Of a stretch of DNA of 64,000 nucleotides, positions 48,686-60,516 are shown piece by piece. Position 1 is the first letter of the stretch; the number at the start of each line of letters is the position of its first letter. Source of the DNA: Adineta ricciae (lineage: Eukaryota; Rotifera; Eurotatoria; Adinetida; Adinetidae); assembly GCA_905250025.1 (NCBI GenBank), contig CAJNOJ010000034.1:1-64000 (forward strand). The letters are read 5' to 3'. The notes below the pieces were generated by a model, which was given only the letters and a program-made list of their open reading frames with translations, had not been told where the DNA came from and did no database searches. The translations under genes were made by a program, and so were the position numbers.

Positions 48686-48863
48686 TGCTCAAAAAGGACT
48701 TCATTTGCAATCTAGAAATGTAGATTCGTTGCTTAGTTTATGTGTATAAAGAATCTCCTTTGTGCTTTCTAAATAAAGTGTTACAATACATGTTTATTCA
48801 CTGAGTTTATGTTGTTGTTTGCGGAGAAATGTCATTGTGTTAGCTTCATAAAAGTGTTTGCAG

Positions 48864-49350
48864 ATGACAGAATTGACAAAATCTCCTACTCATGACGAAA
48901 GGAGTCCATTTTATGTCTTAGTCGATGAGAATGCAGCTAATAATTCAACTGACATAACTCAAACAACGATCACTTTATCTTCATCATCGTCAGCATCATC
49001 CGTTCTCAGCTTTGATGATCAAACAACGAAAATGATGATGGATATTCTATGCATTCACTTGACGATATTGAACAACACTGGCGTATGTGTGAATTGAAAC
49101 GATATTTTAATCAATGAAACCATTATCCAACGATTTCTCGTCCGATGCCACACAGAATATGTCAAGTTGAGTTTATTCCAAATCAACAAAGCTCGGCAAT
49201 TGAAATTCGTGAGAGTTATTATTATTCAAACTTGTTAATTCTGTTCGAAACGATGTAACAAATGCAAGTAAAACGGCAGTTTCTCTGTCTAGCCGTGGCT
49301 TTTTCCAAAAACTTCCCATTCACAAGCTAAAACAACTCGTGATTCATGAT
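48864..49350 (+). pseudogene. Chimeric pseudogene from two genes of this window
   Basis: Positions 48864-49077 are a diverged copy of the last exon of the gene at 51067 (compare 51422-51634), including the Ser run and TTTGATGATCAAACAACG. From 49065 onward the sequence is a decayed copy of the DUF229 gene 3' end (compare 41454-42105), with large deletions and stop codons. The switch happens in GATATTGAACAAC at 49065-49077. That word, GATATCGAACAAC, occurs in both parents, at 51622-51634 and 41454-41466. Reading frames are broken, so no product is expected. Sequence upstream (about 48820-48863) also resembles the 5' region of the 51067 gene near 50735-50765. Confidence 0.8.
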
Positions 49351-49417
49351 TTCTTACGCTGCAATCTGTAAACACGATATGACACTTAGAATATGTTTAA
49401 TGAGTCAAGCTCAAAGG

Positions 49418-49423
49418 TATAAA
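49418..49423 (+). promoter_or_regulatory. Candidate TATA box for the membrane protein gene
   Basis: TATAAA lies about 97 bp before the ATG at 49515, compatible with a transcription start near 49448. The call is by sequence match only. Confidence 0.35.
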
Positions 49424-49514
49424 TGTGTTGTATCTTGAAAGATACGCGATACAGATTACAGGTGTCCTTTCATCAAGATCTAACTCAACAAAATTCTTCG
49501 ATTTTATCACTAAA

Positions 49515-50283
49515 ATGCATCTTGTATATCGTGCGATTATTCTGACCACGTTTTTGGCACTTTATATCGAATGTCAAGGTGGTGGTGGTGCCGCGGGTGG
49601 AGGTAATGGCATTAGATCATTCTGAATATCCGATTAAGCTTTCCATATTCTTTTTAGGCGGCTCGTCTGGCGGCAGTTTCATCTATAACGGAGGGTCAGA
49701 CAGTTCGTGTACAGGCTCCGATTGTTCCTTGATTACAACTGTCGTGTTTAGTATAGTTGGCGGCATTTTTGCATTATTTGTCTTGATATTCGGTATTAGC
49801 TACTGTGTGAAAAGATACAGAGGCCTGCCACGACAAACAAATGCGCTGTTTGTTGAAAACCAAATGTCGAAAACGAACTGTGAGCATCAGAAATGCGACC
49901 TGAGCATATTTAAATGCGGCTTTTGGAAAAGCCACTACTTTCAATATGGAAAATGGCATGGTCCTTGTCGATTTTCTCTCAAATTTATAGACAACTCGAA
50001 AACAATCACTGGAGAAGGATCTGATGACGTCGGAAAATTCACCATCCGAGGAGTTTATTCGGATCAAACAGGTCGACTCGGTTTAACAAAAACGTATAAA
50101 AAAGGGACTGGTAACTCCTCGGAAAATTTAGGTCATCAGGTGACCATTCAACTGACCTGGAACCAGTTAAACAACCGATTCGAAGGCACATGGTACGTCC
50201 AAACAAGTAAATATCATGGTGAAGACAAATTTCAACTGACATTTGATGCACCTCATCTGTCTACTGTTTATGGCAAAGTTTGA
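49515..50283 (+). CDS. Single-pass membrane protein with beta-rich cytosolic domain
   Basis: Exons 49515-49602 and 49658-50283 (55-bp intron) give 237 residues. Order: signal peptide (MHLVYRAIILTTFLALYIEC), a short Gly/Ser-rich ectodomain (GGGGAAGGGGSSGG), one transmembrane helix (LITTVVFSIVGGIFALFVLI), then a cytosolic part of about 150 residues. That part has KWHGPCRFSLKF, GSDDVGKFTIRGVYSDQTGR, QVTIQLTWNQ and FEGTWYV. These alternating strands with Gly/Trp turns suggest a small beta-barrel or lipocalin-like fold. I do not recognise a named family. It is intact, beside a pseudogene. Confidence 0.72.
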
Positions 50284-51066
50284 AATGTGCTTTTAATGAC
50301 TGTATAGGTTGGTGCGATGTTTTATATAAAAGTCGAGGTCTTGTGATTGTACGAAGTATCTCTTTATCAGTGAAAGATTTATGTCTATTCGAAGACTTTT
50401 ACGTCAAAATAATCAATTTGATTGAGTTATCTGAGTAGTTGTGCGTCACACAGCAGATGACGAATAAAACAAGCAGTTTCATGAGAAATTTCATTTTCGA
50501 CGCTCATTAAACGAAACCAACGCATCACTTAAACGCTCCCACATAACAAAATCACGTTTGTAGTAAACAAACAGGGCAAATTAATTATGCGTAGGTAATT
50601 GCCCATCACTATGAATCAATAAGGTGAGTAAGGATATCCAATGAGTTTCTGTTGCTGTTGACTGAGAAATATTCTTGTTGAAGTAGAAAGAAAGAGGCCA
50701 TGACTTTCTTTTCTTCGTTCATCGGAACTGGCAGTCATTGTGTTAACTCCATAAACGTCGCAGAAGAAAAACAAAGTCGTCAAGGAAAATTGTCTTTTCT
50801 TTTTCTCGGAGTTCTGTTGCTGAACGTCGTTAGAATGTGACCGCTAGCAGCTTCGACGGTACGATCATATACGCAGAAAATTCGCTTGTTCTTTCTAAGA
50901 GAGGAGAGAAAAGCAAGAACACATACGCTAACTCTTTTTTTTTATTTCTTCACATCCATTTAATACCAGCTGAAGAGAGTGAAAGAAAAGGAAAAAAACT
51001 ATCTTTTCTATTTAAACATCACATTGTATCTAAGCATAGCGTTTGTTACACTTTGCACTTGATCAC
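50284..51066. other. 783-bp intergenic region
   Basis: No gene is seen. It includes the segment near 50735-50765 that is duplicated upstream of the chimeric pseudogene, and AT/CT-rich leader sequence of the next gene. Confidence 0.5.
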
Positions 51067-51819
51067 ATGACAACTCTTTCGTCGTAAGTTGAACATATTT
51101 GAGAAACCAGTCGATCTATTCGTGTATTTTCCAGGTTTTCATCGATGACGACGATGTTACAAACGTCACATCTCATTTGGCAAACTGTTAATTTAACCGA
51201 TGAGTTGAAAATCAATCTTCAGTACGACATCAATCGAAATTCATTGAACATATCGGTGAAGAACATAGGTGATAACAAAGACCTGTCTTGCTGTCTCAAT
51301 GTTCTCCCAACCCCTCAAGATAAAATCAAATCAACAAATTGTCAAATATCTTCTGATCTTCTCGAACAAGGTTTGCGTTTGTTCAATAATGATTTTCATT
51401 AGCATGAATGGTTTCCTTTAGATGATGAGAATGAAGCTAAGATTTGTTATGAATTATCAACGACGTATGTTTATGATATAATCGATGAGAATGAAGCTAA
51501 TGATCAAACTGACTTGCCTCAAACAAAGATCACTTTCTCCTCGTCGTCGTCATCATCCTTTTCCTGCTTTGATGATCAAACAACGGATAATGATGATGGA
51601 TATTCGACACATTCACTTGACGATATCGAACAACTATCAGTAATGATACCTTCACCCAAATCAATCATACCAGTCCTTCCGTCTTCATACCTTTATCACT
51701 ACTACTACTACTCTGAACAGTATGTTTCACCTATTCGTCGACTAATAGGACAATTGACATGGCAAAATCGATTCAAAAAGACGATCCATGACATGATGAA
51801 AATGAATCATCTTTTCTAA
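51067..51819 (+). CDS. Lineage-specific protein of unknown function
   Basis: Exons 51067-51083, 51135-51370 and 51422-51819 give 216 residues in a consistent frame. The first 70 residues contain a strand-like segment, LKINLQYDINRNSLNISVKN, which faintly resembles the first strands of a C2 domain. The calcium-binding aspartates and the rest of the fold are not evident. The second half is Asp/Ser-rich (SSSSSSSFSCFDDQ, GYSTHSLDDIE), with a Tyr run and a basic C-terminus. Part of its last exon is the parent of the chimeric pseudogene at 48864. I do not recognise the family. Confidence 0.55.
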
Positions 51820-52239
51820 TTGACTCATGAAAATGATGATCAATCGTATCATCGAAATGTCCGAAGACATGTGTCTCTGTATGTGTGATGTATGTCTGAG
51901 TGTATTTTGCATGTGCATGTGACTTTCGTCAATATTATTTTTCTTTGTTGGGCTTTGAGTAACATTACGGAGGTTGTCATTATTAAAAAAATATGAGTCA
52001 TCAACATAAGTATATACTCAAATTATTGCAAGCTGAAGGTGAAGAAAAAGAAATTTTAATCGTGACTGAAAGCTGCCACCGATATTGAAATGGAAAAAAA
52101 ATACATCGCTATAATCTTTCTTTCTTTATTTCAATGTTTTTCTTTCTCTTTTGTAGATTTTATTGACCAACTTGCATGTACTTATATTATACATACACCA
52201 CTAACTAAACGAACACGTACACTTCGTTTTTCTTCTCTA

Positions 52240-52944
52240 ATGAATAAATTAGACTATACATATGTTAATGAACAAGCCATATCAACATCATTAATATGTC
52301 CGATATGTTTGGATGTATTACAAGAACCACATACGCATATTACATGTGATAGTGCATTTTGTCGGTCATGTCTCTTGAAGCTGGCAGATCCAATCTGCCC
52401 GATTTGTCGATGGCATTGGAATGAGTTAGTTCATATTGATTATAACATGTACTTACCGAAAGCAAACCGATTGATTCGGAATATGCTTGATGAATTACAA
52501 GTTGAATGTACTCATTGTAAAACAATCCGTCGGCGTGGTCAGTTCGAACACGATTGTCAACCGATGACTATTTCTCTACCCGAGAAAGTCAATGATTGGG
52601 AAAACGTGCAAATGTTATTCTCTATGTTGATGATTTTTATTTGCATCTCATTGCTTTACTCGTATCGGCATGTTGTTTTCGAAAGAACTCTCGATCAGCA
52701 TCATCGAACATTAGTTTACGGCAATGGCATTGACATTGACAGTTATCTGTTCGAGAAAATTTACTATTTGATAGTTAAAGTCATTGAATATTCCGTTGCT
52801 GTCTTTCTATTTAATTTATTCCTCTGGTTTAGTATCTTATTTTACGGTGATCGTCTAACATCGAGAACGACGAATCAATTTCTGCGTCAAGTTCTCGAAG
52901 TTTCCATTATTGTTAATTTAATTACATATTCAATTTACTATTAG
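52240..52944 (+). CDS. RING-finger membrane protein (putative E3 ubiquitin ligase)
   Basis: A single exon from ATG 52240 gives 234 residues. A C3HC4 RING domain is near the N-terminus: ICPICLDVLQEPHTHITCDS, FCRSCLLKL, CPICRWHWNEL. A conserved linker (YLPKANRLIRNMLDELQVEC, THCKT) follows, as in RING proteins that add a TRAF-type finger. Two hydrophobic segments come after (MLFSMLMIFICISLLYSY and VIEYSVAVFLFNLFLWFSIL), so it is probably membrane bound. The frame is open back to 52090, but CTTTTGTAG at 52148-52156 with a long pyrimidine tract looks like an acceptor. The upstream part is therefore probably intron or leader. Confidence 0.75.
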   Translation: MNKLDYTYVNEQAISTSLICPICLDVLQEPHTHITCDSAFCRSCLLKLADPICPICRWHWNELVHIDYNMYLPKANRLIRNMLDELQVECTHCKTIRRRGQFEHDCQPMTISLPEKVNDWENVQMLFSMLMIFICISLLYSYRHVVFERTLDQHHRTLVYGNGIDIDSYLFEKIYYLIVKVIEYSVAVFLFNLFLWFSILFYGDRLTSRTTNQFLRQVLEVSIIVNLITYSIYY

Positions 52945-53012
52945 AATCTTTCTACAAGAGAATATTCTAAAAGATATTTTTTTATTTTGAAATCCATAGG
53001 AAATAAACTTAA

Positions 53013-53538
53013 TTAATCAAGGCGCATTGCTTTAATAAATTCATCTTGTCGTTGTTTTGCTAAGCGAACAAGGTTTTCACGATCGCGAGTATAATCGCTG
53101 AGAACGTCGTTGAGATCATTATTGATGAACGAACATTTTGTCGATTGATCAGCACGGATGAAATCCATTATGTTATTTGACGGTGCGATCGATTTAGAAG
53201 TAAGGATTGATTTATAATCAAAGCTATTTATACAAGGAATACTCGCTGCAGAACCATAGCGAACATAAGGAGAGGATTGAGGTTTAACCTCATTGAAGGA
53301 TTCGATTGGTTGCTCGATACCTGAAGTCGTAGAATGCCTATCTGTTGACTTGTTTTCATTCGTAACGATCTCGAAACCGTCATCTACGTGGAGAAGAAGT
53401 AAATGTTGATCAATAAAATAACAAAACTTGTTTTGCTTGCTTACCACTAATGATTTCGAACGTTTGCGGTATATTTATTCTCGATGGATTAGGAAGAATT
53501 TCGAAATCATCGACATCCCAATCGGCTCGGCGAGCCAT
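53013..53538 (-). CDS. Small acidic protein with LIR-like motifs
   Basis: Exons 53538-53445 and 53383-53013 give 154 residues starting MARRADWDVDDFEILPNPSR. No domain is recognised; most of it appears disordered and Ser/Asn-rich, with a basic helical C-terminus (DRENLVRLAKQRQDEFIKAM). It has an acidic-flanked DDFEIL, a TFEII and a DDGFEIV. These match the LC3-interacting pattern of an aromatic residue, two residues, then an aliphatic one after acidic residues. An autophagy-adaptor role is speculative. Confidence 0.65.
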
Positions 53539-53744
53539 TTTTGAAATAGAACGTAGTTCTCGCTTTTTACAGTTGAATGAAACAAAATGAAAAGTTCGAA
53601 GAAGTTTTTATACTGTCTCAGTAATGACGCAATAGATGAGAGAAATATAGAACGACGCAATTTAGTAAAAATGTGATTACTCTAGCTGTGTTTTTGTTTT
53701 CTGTCGCTTGGTTGTTAAAACAAAAATAAGGTGAAAAAGAATGG

Positions 53745-53816
53745 TAGCAGCGAGTAGTTTCGATCTACCGACCTCTGAGTTATGAGCCCAGCACGCTTCC
53801 ACTGCGCCACGCTGCT
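53745..53816 (-). tRNA. Initiator tRNA-Met (CAT)
   Basis: A 72-nt gene on the minus strand. The 5' end is AGCAGCGTGGCGCAGTGGAA and the 3' end is GATCGAAACTACTCGCTGCTA. The acceptor stem pairs AGCAGCG with CGCTGCT, the anticodon loop is CTCATAA, and the T loop starts with A (ATCGAAA). An A1-U72 pair and A54 are eukaryotic initiator features. A G30-U40 wobble replaces one of the usual three G-C pairs of the anticodon stem. No CCA is encoded, as expected. Confidence 0.95.
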
Positions 53817-53910
53817 GTGCTATTTTCTAATCAAATTAACTGGATGATTTCGAACGAACATTAGCTACTAGTTATTTATTACATCGTGCAAAGCGAAAAT
53901 ATTCAATGTT

Positions 53911-56900
53911 TCAAAATGTATCTGTACAATCGGGATGGCAAGTCTTCACACAATCTTCAGGATATTTCTCGTTGAATATTCGACAGAATCCGTAAGCTTT
54001 TTGCATGGAACAATCATCTCGTCGATCGACGCATTTTTCTCGATCGCGATGTTCCTTAGCAGTAGTTGTGCTCGATGTTATGTTTATCTCGTCGCTCAGT
54101 TCTGCTTGATTGAACAATGTTGAAATATCTTGTAAGCGCTGAATAGGTATGCATTGACCACATGAACGTTGACACGCTTGAGGAACGGACAGAAAGTTGT
54201 TATCAACAAGAATTGTATAACGATTATCACAATATTCACTACGTAGTTGATAGATTGAACAGTACGAACTTTTGTCGTAACAGGATATACCTGTTACAAA
54301 AAGCAAGAGAGTCGTTTTCAACTAGGAATAGATAGAAAGGAAAGCTTACATTGGTACTGACTTCCGATTTGTTCACATCGTTCGTTCGGTAAACATGGAT
54401 TTCTTGCACAAGCATCCGCATACTAAAAAACTCATTGTGACTAATAATCGAATAAATATTAAGTAGACCTATTACTTGACAGCGATCGCCAACTTTGCCT
54501 TTTGGACATGCACAAACGATATTATTCTGTGTAGCTGTACAAACGCCGCCGTTACATGATGTTGGAGAACAGAGTATAGCTAGAAGGAAAATCTTTGACT
54601 TTGTACAATGTTACCGATGTTTGACTACCTTCACAATGACTTCCTGTATATCCTTGAGGACAAAAACATTGTGTCGTCACTGTTCCATTTAGATTGTACC
54701 GACTAAAACATGTGCCGCCATTTAAACAGAGATTTCGGTTTGCACATGGATTCTCTAAAAGTGAATCTATATATACTGAACATTTCTCTCAACTATTCGT
54801 TTACCATATTGACATACTGGCCCTATATATTTCGATGTACATAAGCACACTCCATTACCACATGTACCATTATTCATACAACTTAACGCGCAATCAGTGC
54901 TTGCCGATATATTCAATGAAATATCGCAGTATTGACCAGTATATAAACTCGGGCAAGTACACGCGAAAGAGATGTTTGTTGCATTCGAAACAACGGAACA
55001 AATACCATCATTTTGACAAATTGGTTGGAAGCATGGATTATCTGTACATTACATTACAAATCAATAGGAAATCACAAGAAGGAAATGTGCTTTTACCGTA
55101 TTCACAAAATGTTCCCGTATACTGTGCCGGACAAATACATATTTCTTGACTGCATGGACTTCTATAAGAATTCAATCATCACATTCTTCTCAGAATTGCA
55201 TAAAGGAAAAGATTTTACCCATTCATACATAATCCTCCACATGGATTTAACAGAGATGTTTCACATCGACTTCCAGTATACGTTCCTACACAGCGGCAAT
55301 TAAACCAAGTATTTGTTTGATTCCAATAAGGTTGACACATGGCTTGATTCAAACACGGTGATGATAAACACGGATTATTCCGTTCGCAAAATTCACCAAT
55401 AAAATGATCTCGACAGATGCATGTATAGGTTTTATTTGTTGTTGACAGAGCACAATGACCACGTGTTTGACAGGGATTACTTGAACATGGATTATTATGT
55501 ATGATTGTTTCGCAATATGTTCCAGTAAATCCTTCTCTACAACGACAGGAACTAACAGGTGGATCTGTATTTGAATACACACATGCACCATTATTTCGAC
55601 AATCGATTGTTGATGTTTTACATGGATTATCTAGAAAATAAACAGAGATTGGATTATTTTGTAGCATGACAATCATAGCAAGGGAGGTTACCGTATTGAC
55701 AAAATGTGCCCACTTTATTTTCGGGACAAGTACAAATAGGACCTGTTGGTTGTTCACTGCAAATTTGATATTTTGGACAGAGCATATTTGAACAAGAACT
55801 GATTCCTAAACGACACAAGGGGGAAAGATACTTTTTTCCCGTAGTTTCTTTCGCTTTGATCGCACCTGTATCACAATTCTGTCCATACATTCCCGGAGGA
55901 CATATGCATCGATATGCTGACCAATTGGTTCCTGTATCAGCAATTAATGTCGTGCAGCCACCACCGTTTTTACACGGTAATTTAGTGCAAGAGTCGCCTA
56001 AAGATTTCAATTGTTTCGAAATATGTACTATAGGAAAATGAGATTTAATTACGTAAAGCACAGGTTGGACCAGTAAAACCCGTTTGACATAGACATTCGG
56101 CCATTGTAGGTGCAATTTGCCGGCATGTACCATTGTTTTGACAGGTATTTGTCGAGCAAACCGAAGCTAGGAAATAAATTCATCTTTTCTCAGCTCAAAC
56201 AGAAACAACTGCACTCAACTCACTCCATTCACAACGTGGCCCAGCAAATCCTGCTGGACATATGCAACGAATATTGGTACTGTTATCATCATCACATGTA
56301 CCTCCATTTAAGCAGACATGCGTGTTGCACGACACACCTATATCTACGGAAAGATAAAGGATCGTTTACTTCTTCCAGTCATTTCACTTTTCTTACGTAT
56401 TGAACAGTCATAATGTCCAAACCCTGGTGGACATAAACACATAAAATTGTTCTGCGGGCCGAGTGGGATGCATGTCCCATGGTTTACGCAAGGTTGGTTT
56501 TGACAATTGTTCGTATATTGACAACGGTCACCAGTTAAATACGGCGGACAAACGCATCGATAATTGACAGGCTTTGTATCTTCTATTGGTTGACATGTAG
56601 ATAAATACCGACAGGGTGAACCCGAACATGAGGTTAGTGTATCTAGACAAGAATGAAAATCGATTGATATGATATGGAAAAAAGATTTACTTGTTTCACA
56701 CGATTGTCCAGTTGAACCATTTGAACATATACAATAATATGAAGAATTCGATGTTTGAATACATGTACCATCATAGCCACAGGGTTTTCGTGAACAAGAA
56801 TTCTTCATATATATGAAGTTCTCGCAGTATTGACCAGTAAAGCCTTTAGAACATATACAATGTCTGGAATTGTTATTGGATAAAACTTCACTGAAACAAA

Positions 56901-59075
56901 TACCATTGTTAGAACAAGTTGTATTTGTACATAACGTCCGTTTTGTTTCACATCTAAGAACATCAGATTGAGAAATAACATCAATATAGAACTCTTTTAA
57001 CCGTCTAGAATTTACCGGTCACCCGCTGTATTCGATGGACATTGACAATAGGAAATGTTTGTTTCGTTGTTTATCAAACAGGTACCACCATTCTCACAAG
57101 ATATCATTTTACAAGACGTATCTCGAGATTCACAATGTTCTCCGACATAACCTTTAACACAATCACATCGATATGTTTCCTTGCCAACGGTTAAATTTCG
57201 AATACATGTTCCATTATTCAAACATGGATTCTGTATGCATACATCAGGTATTATCTCACAATTTGTACCATTATACGGTGGTTCACATTCACATAAGTAA
57301 CCATTCGACAATACTGAACAACTACCATTGTTCTGGCAAGGTATACTTAAGCATGGATCTGTGATTGTTTCACAATGTAGGCCGGTCGTACCATTTAGAC
57401 ATGAACATGAGTAAGAACAAGTTTGTTCCGTACAGTTGGATGACGGTACGCATGTTCCTTGATTGCAGGGATTGGATAAACATGTATTGACTAGAGAAGA
57501 AGAACATTTGAATCGATTTTTCTCTTTCGTTTCCATTCTTACGTTTGTCACACTGTAAACCAATATAACTGTTGTTGCATTGACATTGAAAACCATTCGT
57601 TGCTATCGGTATGCAAAGTCCATTGACGCAAGGATTTGATTGACACGCATCAATGTTGCTCGTCTCGCAGCGATCTCCAGTAAAGCCGTCTATACATGTA
57701 CAGTTCGGTGTGTCACATAATGAATCTGTGCAATCAACTGTACAACGGTTACTATTTTGACAATAACCGTTACATGGATTAGCTAAAAGTGACATTTTTC
57801 TCTCTGTCGGATCAATTTAAAATTAACAGACTTAGTTGACAGTATTTTCCTCGATAGTTTTCCGGACATGAACAGGTCGCATTAGATGAACAAACGCCGC
57901 CATTCAGACATTGACAGACGTTGAAAATATTGATGTTGGGAGAAAATAATGACGTTTGACAAAGAACGCCTGTATAACCAGCTTTACATTGACAGATAAA
58001 ATGTGTTGACGATATTTGCAAGCAAATGCCATGCGATGAACAAGGGTCCGTTTGATTTTCACATGAACCTAGATGAACAAATGGGAATGTTTCTATTTGA
58101 CAAGAACAATCAAACCGTTAATAAGTGCGGAAACTGACGAAGCCATCATTGTTGAAGAATGTTTTGTTGAACTCGATCGACACGACGGTGACGATGGTTG
58201 AAAACAAATGCACTGTCCAATGTTCGATGAAATATCTTGTAAACATGAGCATGCTGTTGTAGAACAATTGAGTGTCAGACAGCCAACTATTATCAAAAGA
58301 AAACTTGCTTTATGTCGAGAGAAAAAGTTAAACGTTCATTTACTTGATATGCAATTCATCAGATTAATACTAACATTGTGTGACTTTTGGAAAAAGTGAG
58401 AACTTAGATCGAACTCATTTGTGTCATTATTGACTATGTAAGAACCCATTGAAAACGTAAGATATATATCTGACGTAAAACTGATGTCATCAATATCTCC
58501 TGTTGATACGGACCGTTCGAAGTTAACATCAATATTCTGGTCGCTAAGATTGGTTTGAATCATACACAGATCTTGTTGAAGATCAATTAATGGTACAGCC
58601 TGTCCGCGAAAATATCTGATAGAAAGAAAAACAATTGAAAAAATTGATTCCTATTAAACTCATCTTACCCATCTCGAATGATTTGCATGTCGGGAAAGAT
58701 CAATATTACATCTGCATTCCTTGTTGATATGATCTCCGACCAGCTCAAAGCAATATAAGTAGATGTAAGATTTACATTCGAATTAACTTGACCTAATGAT
58801 TAGTTAGCAAGTACTTCGATACTATCATCAACGATTTGAAATGAGCATACCTCGAATTGTAAACTGTAGAATGTTCAATGTCGTATTATATCTCCATGAA
58901 ACAGTAAACGAGCCAATAGCTGTGTCTTGTATAGTCCAGACTCCCCCTAGACATTCACTTTGTACTTCTAATGTAATAGAAAAGAATTTAAACCACTTTC
59001 ATTGTGTGTCTAAATAGACCTACGTTCGGAAATCTGTGTGATGAACAACAGTAATATCACCGTGTTGATCCACAT
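53911..59075 (-). CDS. Secreted DOMON-multi-EGF-ShK protein
   Basis: A many-exon minus-strand gene. A signal peptide starts at 59075 (MWINTVILLLFITQISEQ). A DOMON-like domain follows: VWTIQDTAIGSFTVSWRYN, YIALSWSEII, ADVILIFPDMQIIRDGYF, LIDLQQDL. Then come at least two dozen EGF-like modules (for example NPCLSSPCLNQAMC, FTGTYCE), roughly one or two per short exon. Two ShK-type six-cysteine modules follow at the C-terminus, the last being CVDRRDDCSMQKAYGFCR with PEDCVKTCHPDC. Stop TGA at 53913-53911. No transmembrane helix follows, so it is probably an extracellular matrix or secreted protein. Exact exon boundaries in the middle were not all resolved. Confidence 0.82.
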
Positions 59076-59245
59076 CTGAAAGCAAAGTGAAGGTAGAGAC
59101 AACAGAATTGATCATGAACATTTGATTAGAGCGTTCGATGCGAATGAGCGACGATTGAAATTGGTGTATTTTGTTCGTTCTCTTTACTCGCTATCACCGC
59201 GCATTGATATTCATTGTGATTGAAGACAAAAGAGGAGAAAGGAGA

Positions 59246-59274
59246 AGAACGAACGAACGAACGAACAAACGAAA
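59246..59274. repeat. (GAAC)n microsatellite
   Basis: About five to six tandem GAAC units, the last diverged to AAAC. It is upstream of the DOMON-EGF gene. Confidence 0.85.
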
Positions 59275-60516
59275 TCGAAGTTCATCGAACTTCCATACAC
59301 ACTATTAGATCGTTTTAATATTATCCTCGCTCTCACTCATATACACATCGATCCATCTTTTTTGATTTCATATGACAGGTGTGAAAAACTAATAATTCAT
59401 TTTGATCATCTCATTCAAATCAAATTGGATTCGATCGTAGACGTTGTTTTGTCAGGTATATATGCACATCAAAGCGCATGTCTTACTAAAGATCATGATT
59501 TTTAATCTACAGTGACGACTAAATGTAAAATGAGTAGTGAAGGATCATCATATGTAATTGAAAGTTTTAGTTTTGTTTGAAATAATCCGGTCATTTCCAT
59601 ATTGCCTATGTTTTCTCATTCATACATTTTTTTTCTGTAATAATATCACAAAAGAATTTTGATGAACACGCATTTTTTCGCTCCTTTTGCTCGTAGATCT
59701 AATAGAAATAATCGATACCCGTGATTGACTATTCCTTTTTCTTCTGTTGTTATTGTTTATAAAGAATAGAATGTGTATTGCACAATAGACAAAGGACAAT
59801 TATCGCTGCATATATCATGATGTAATTGATCTTCTACTGTTTGTTCATGACAATAAAACAACAAAGTGTACGAACGATTTGTTGACCTTGAAAATTGATT
59901 TTCACATTGATCTCGACGAGAAACGACTGATTGAATATGTTTACCATCGGTTATTATTAAACAATGCTGACATGGACAATTAATTAATTGCATATACACA
60001 GTGTTGTTCAATGTTTACACGAATAGGACAGTTAAAAGAAAGAATACAAATGTTTTACTTGAAACGATTATGAAATATATGTACGTAAGGGTCAGTTTAT
60101 GTTATAGATATGTGTTTGTATACATATCGATCGTTGAGCTAGGAATGCTTGCCACTATATCTCTATCTTTCGCTGCCTACGGCAAAAGAAAATAAAAACA
60201 ATATTGCTCAATTATACTGCTTGCAAGCAACTCGTTACTGCGATGATAACGTCAACTGAGAGGAAAGGTTTGTGCTTGATCATAGACCGATTATCAACAA
60301 ATTACATCGAAGAGTCAGGAAAGAGCAACATAACAGGACGAACTGTCCGTCAGGAGTACAAAATGATGACGCGTGTTACATATTAGTAGCATAAGAGCAA
60401 GAGAGAAGAGAAATAGAACGATATTCTCGATGATATGGAGAACTAATCATTCGATATAGTTAATAACTTCGAGTTCATTCAAAGATCAATCGAATAGGAA
60501 AGGAAACAACAATATC
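59275..60516. other. Intergenic region between divergent genes
   Basis: This is the shared upstream region of the DOMON-EGF gene (minus) and the Kunitz gene (plus). On minus, an ATG-initiated frame from 59993 to 59757 encodes 78 residues with about eight cysteines (starting MQLINCPCQHC). It could be a small peptide gene, but no signal peptide or splice partner is evident. Otherwise there is no recognisable feature. Confidence 0.4.

Noticed and set aside
52090-52239. N-terminal extension of the RING protein with a signal-like start
   Set aside because: The hydrophobic stretch is encoded by a long pyrimidine tract ending in TTTTGTAG, better explained as intron or leader than as a signal peptide.
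54694-55303. Plus-strand frames of 96-151 residues
   Set aside because: They are antisense shadows of the EGF-repeat exons, which carry the conserved cysteine pattern on the minus strand.
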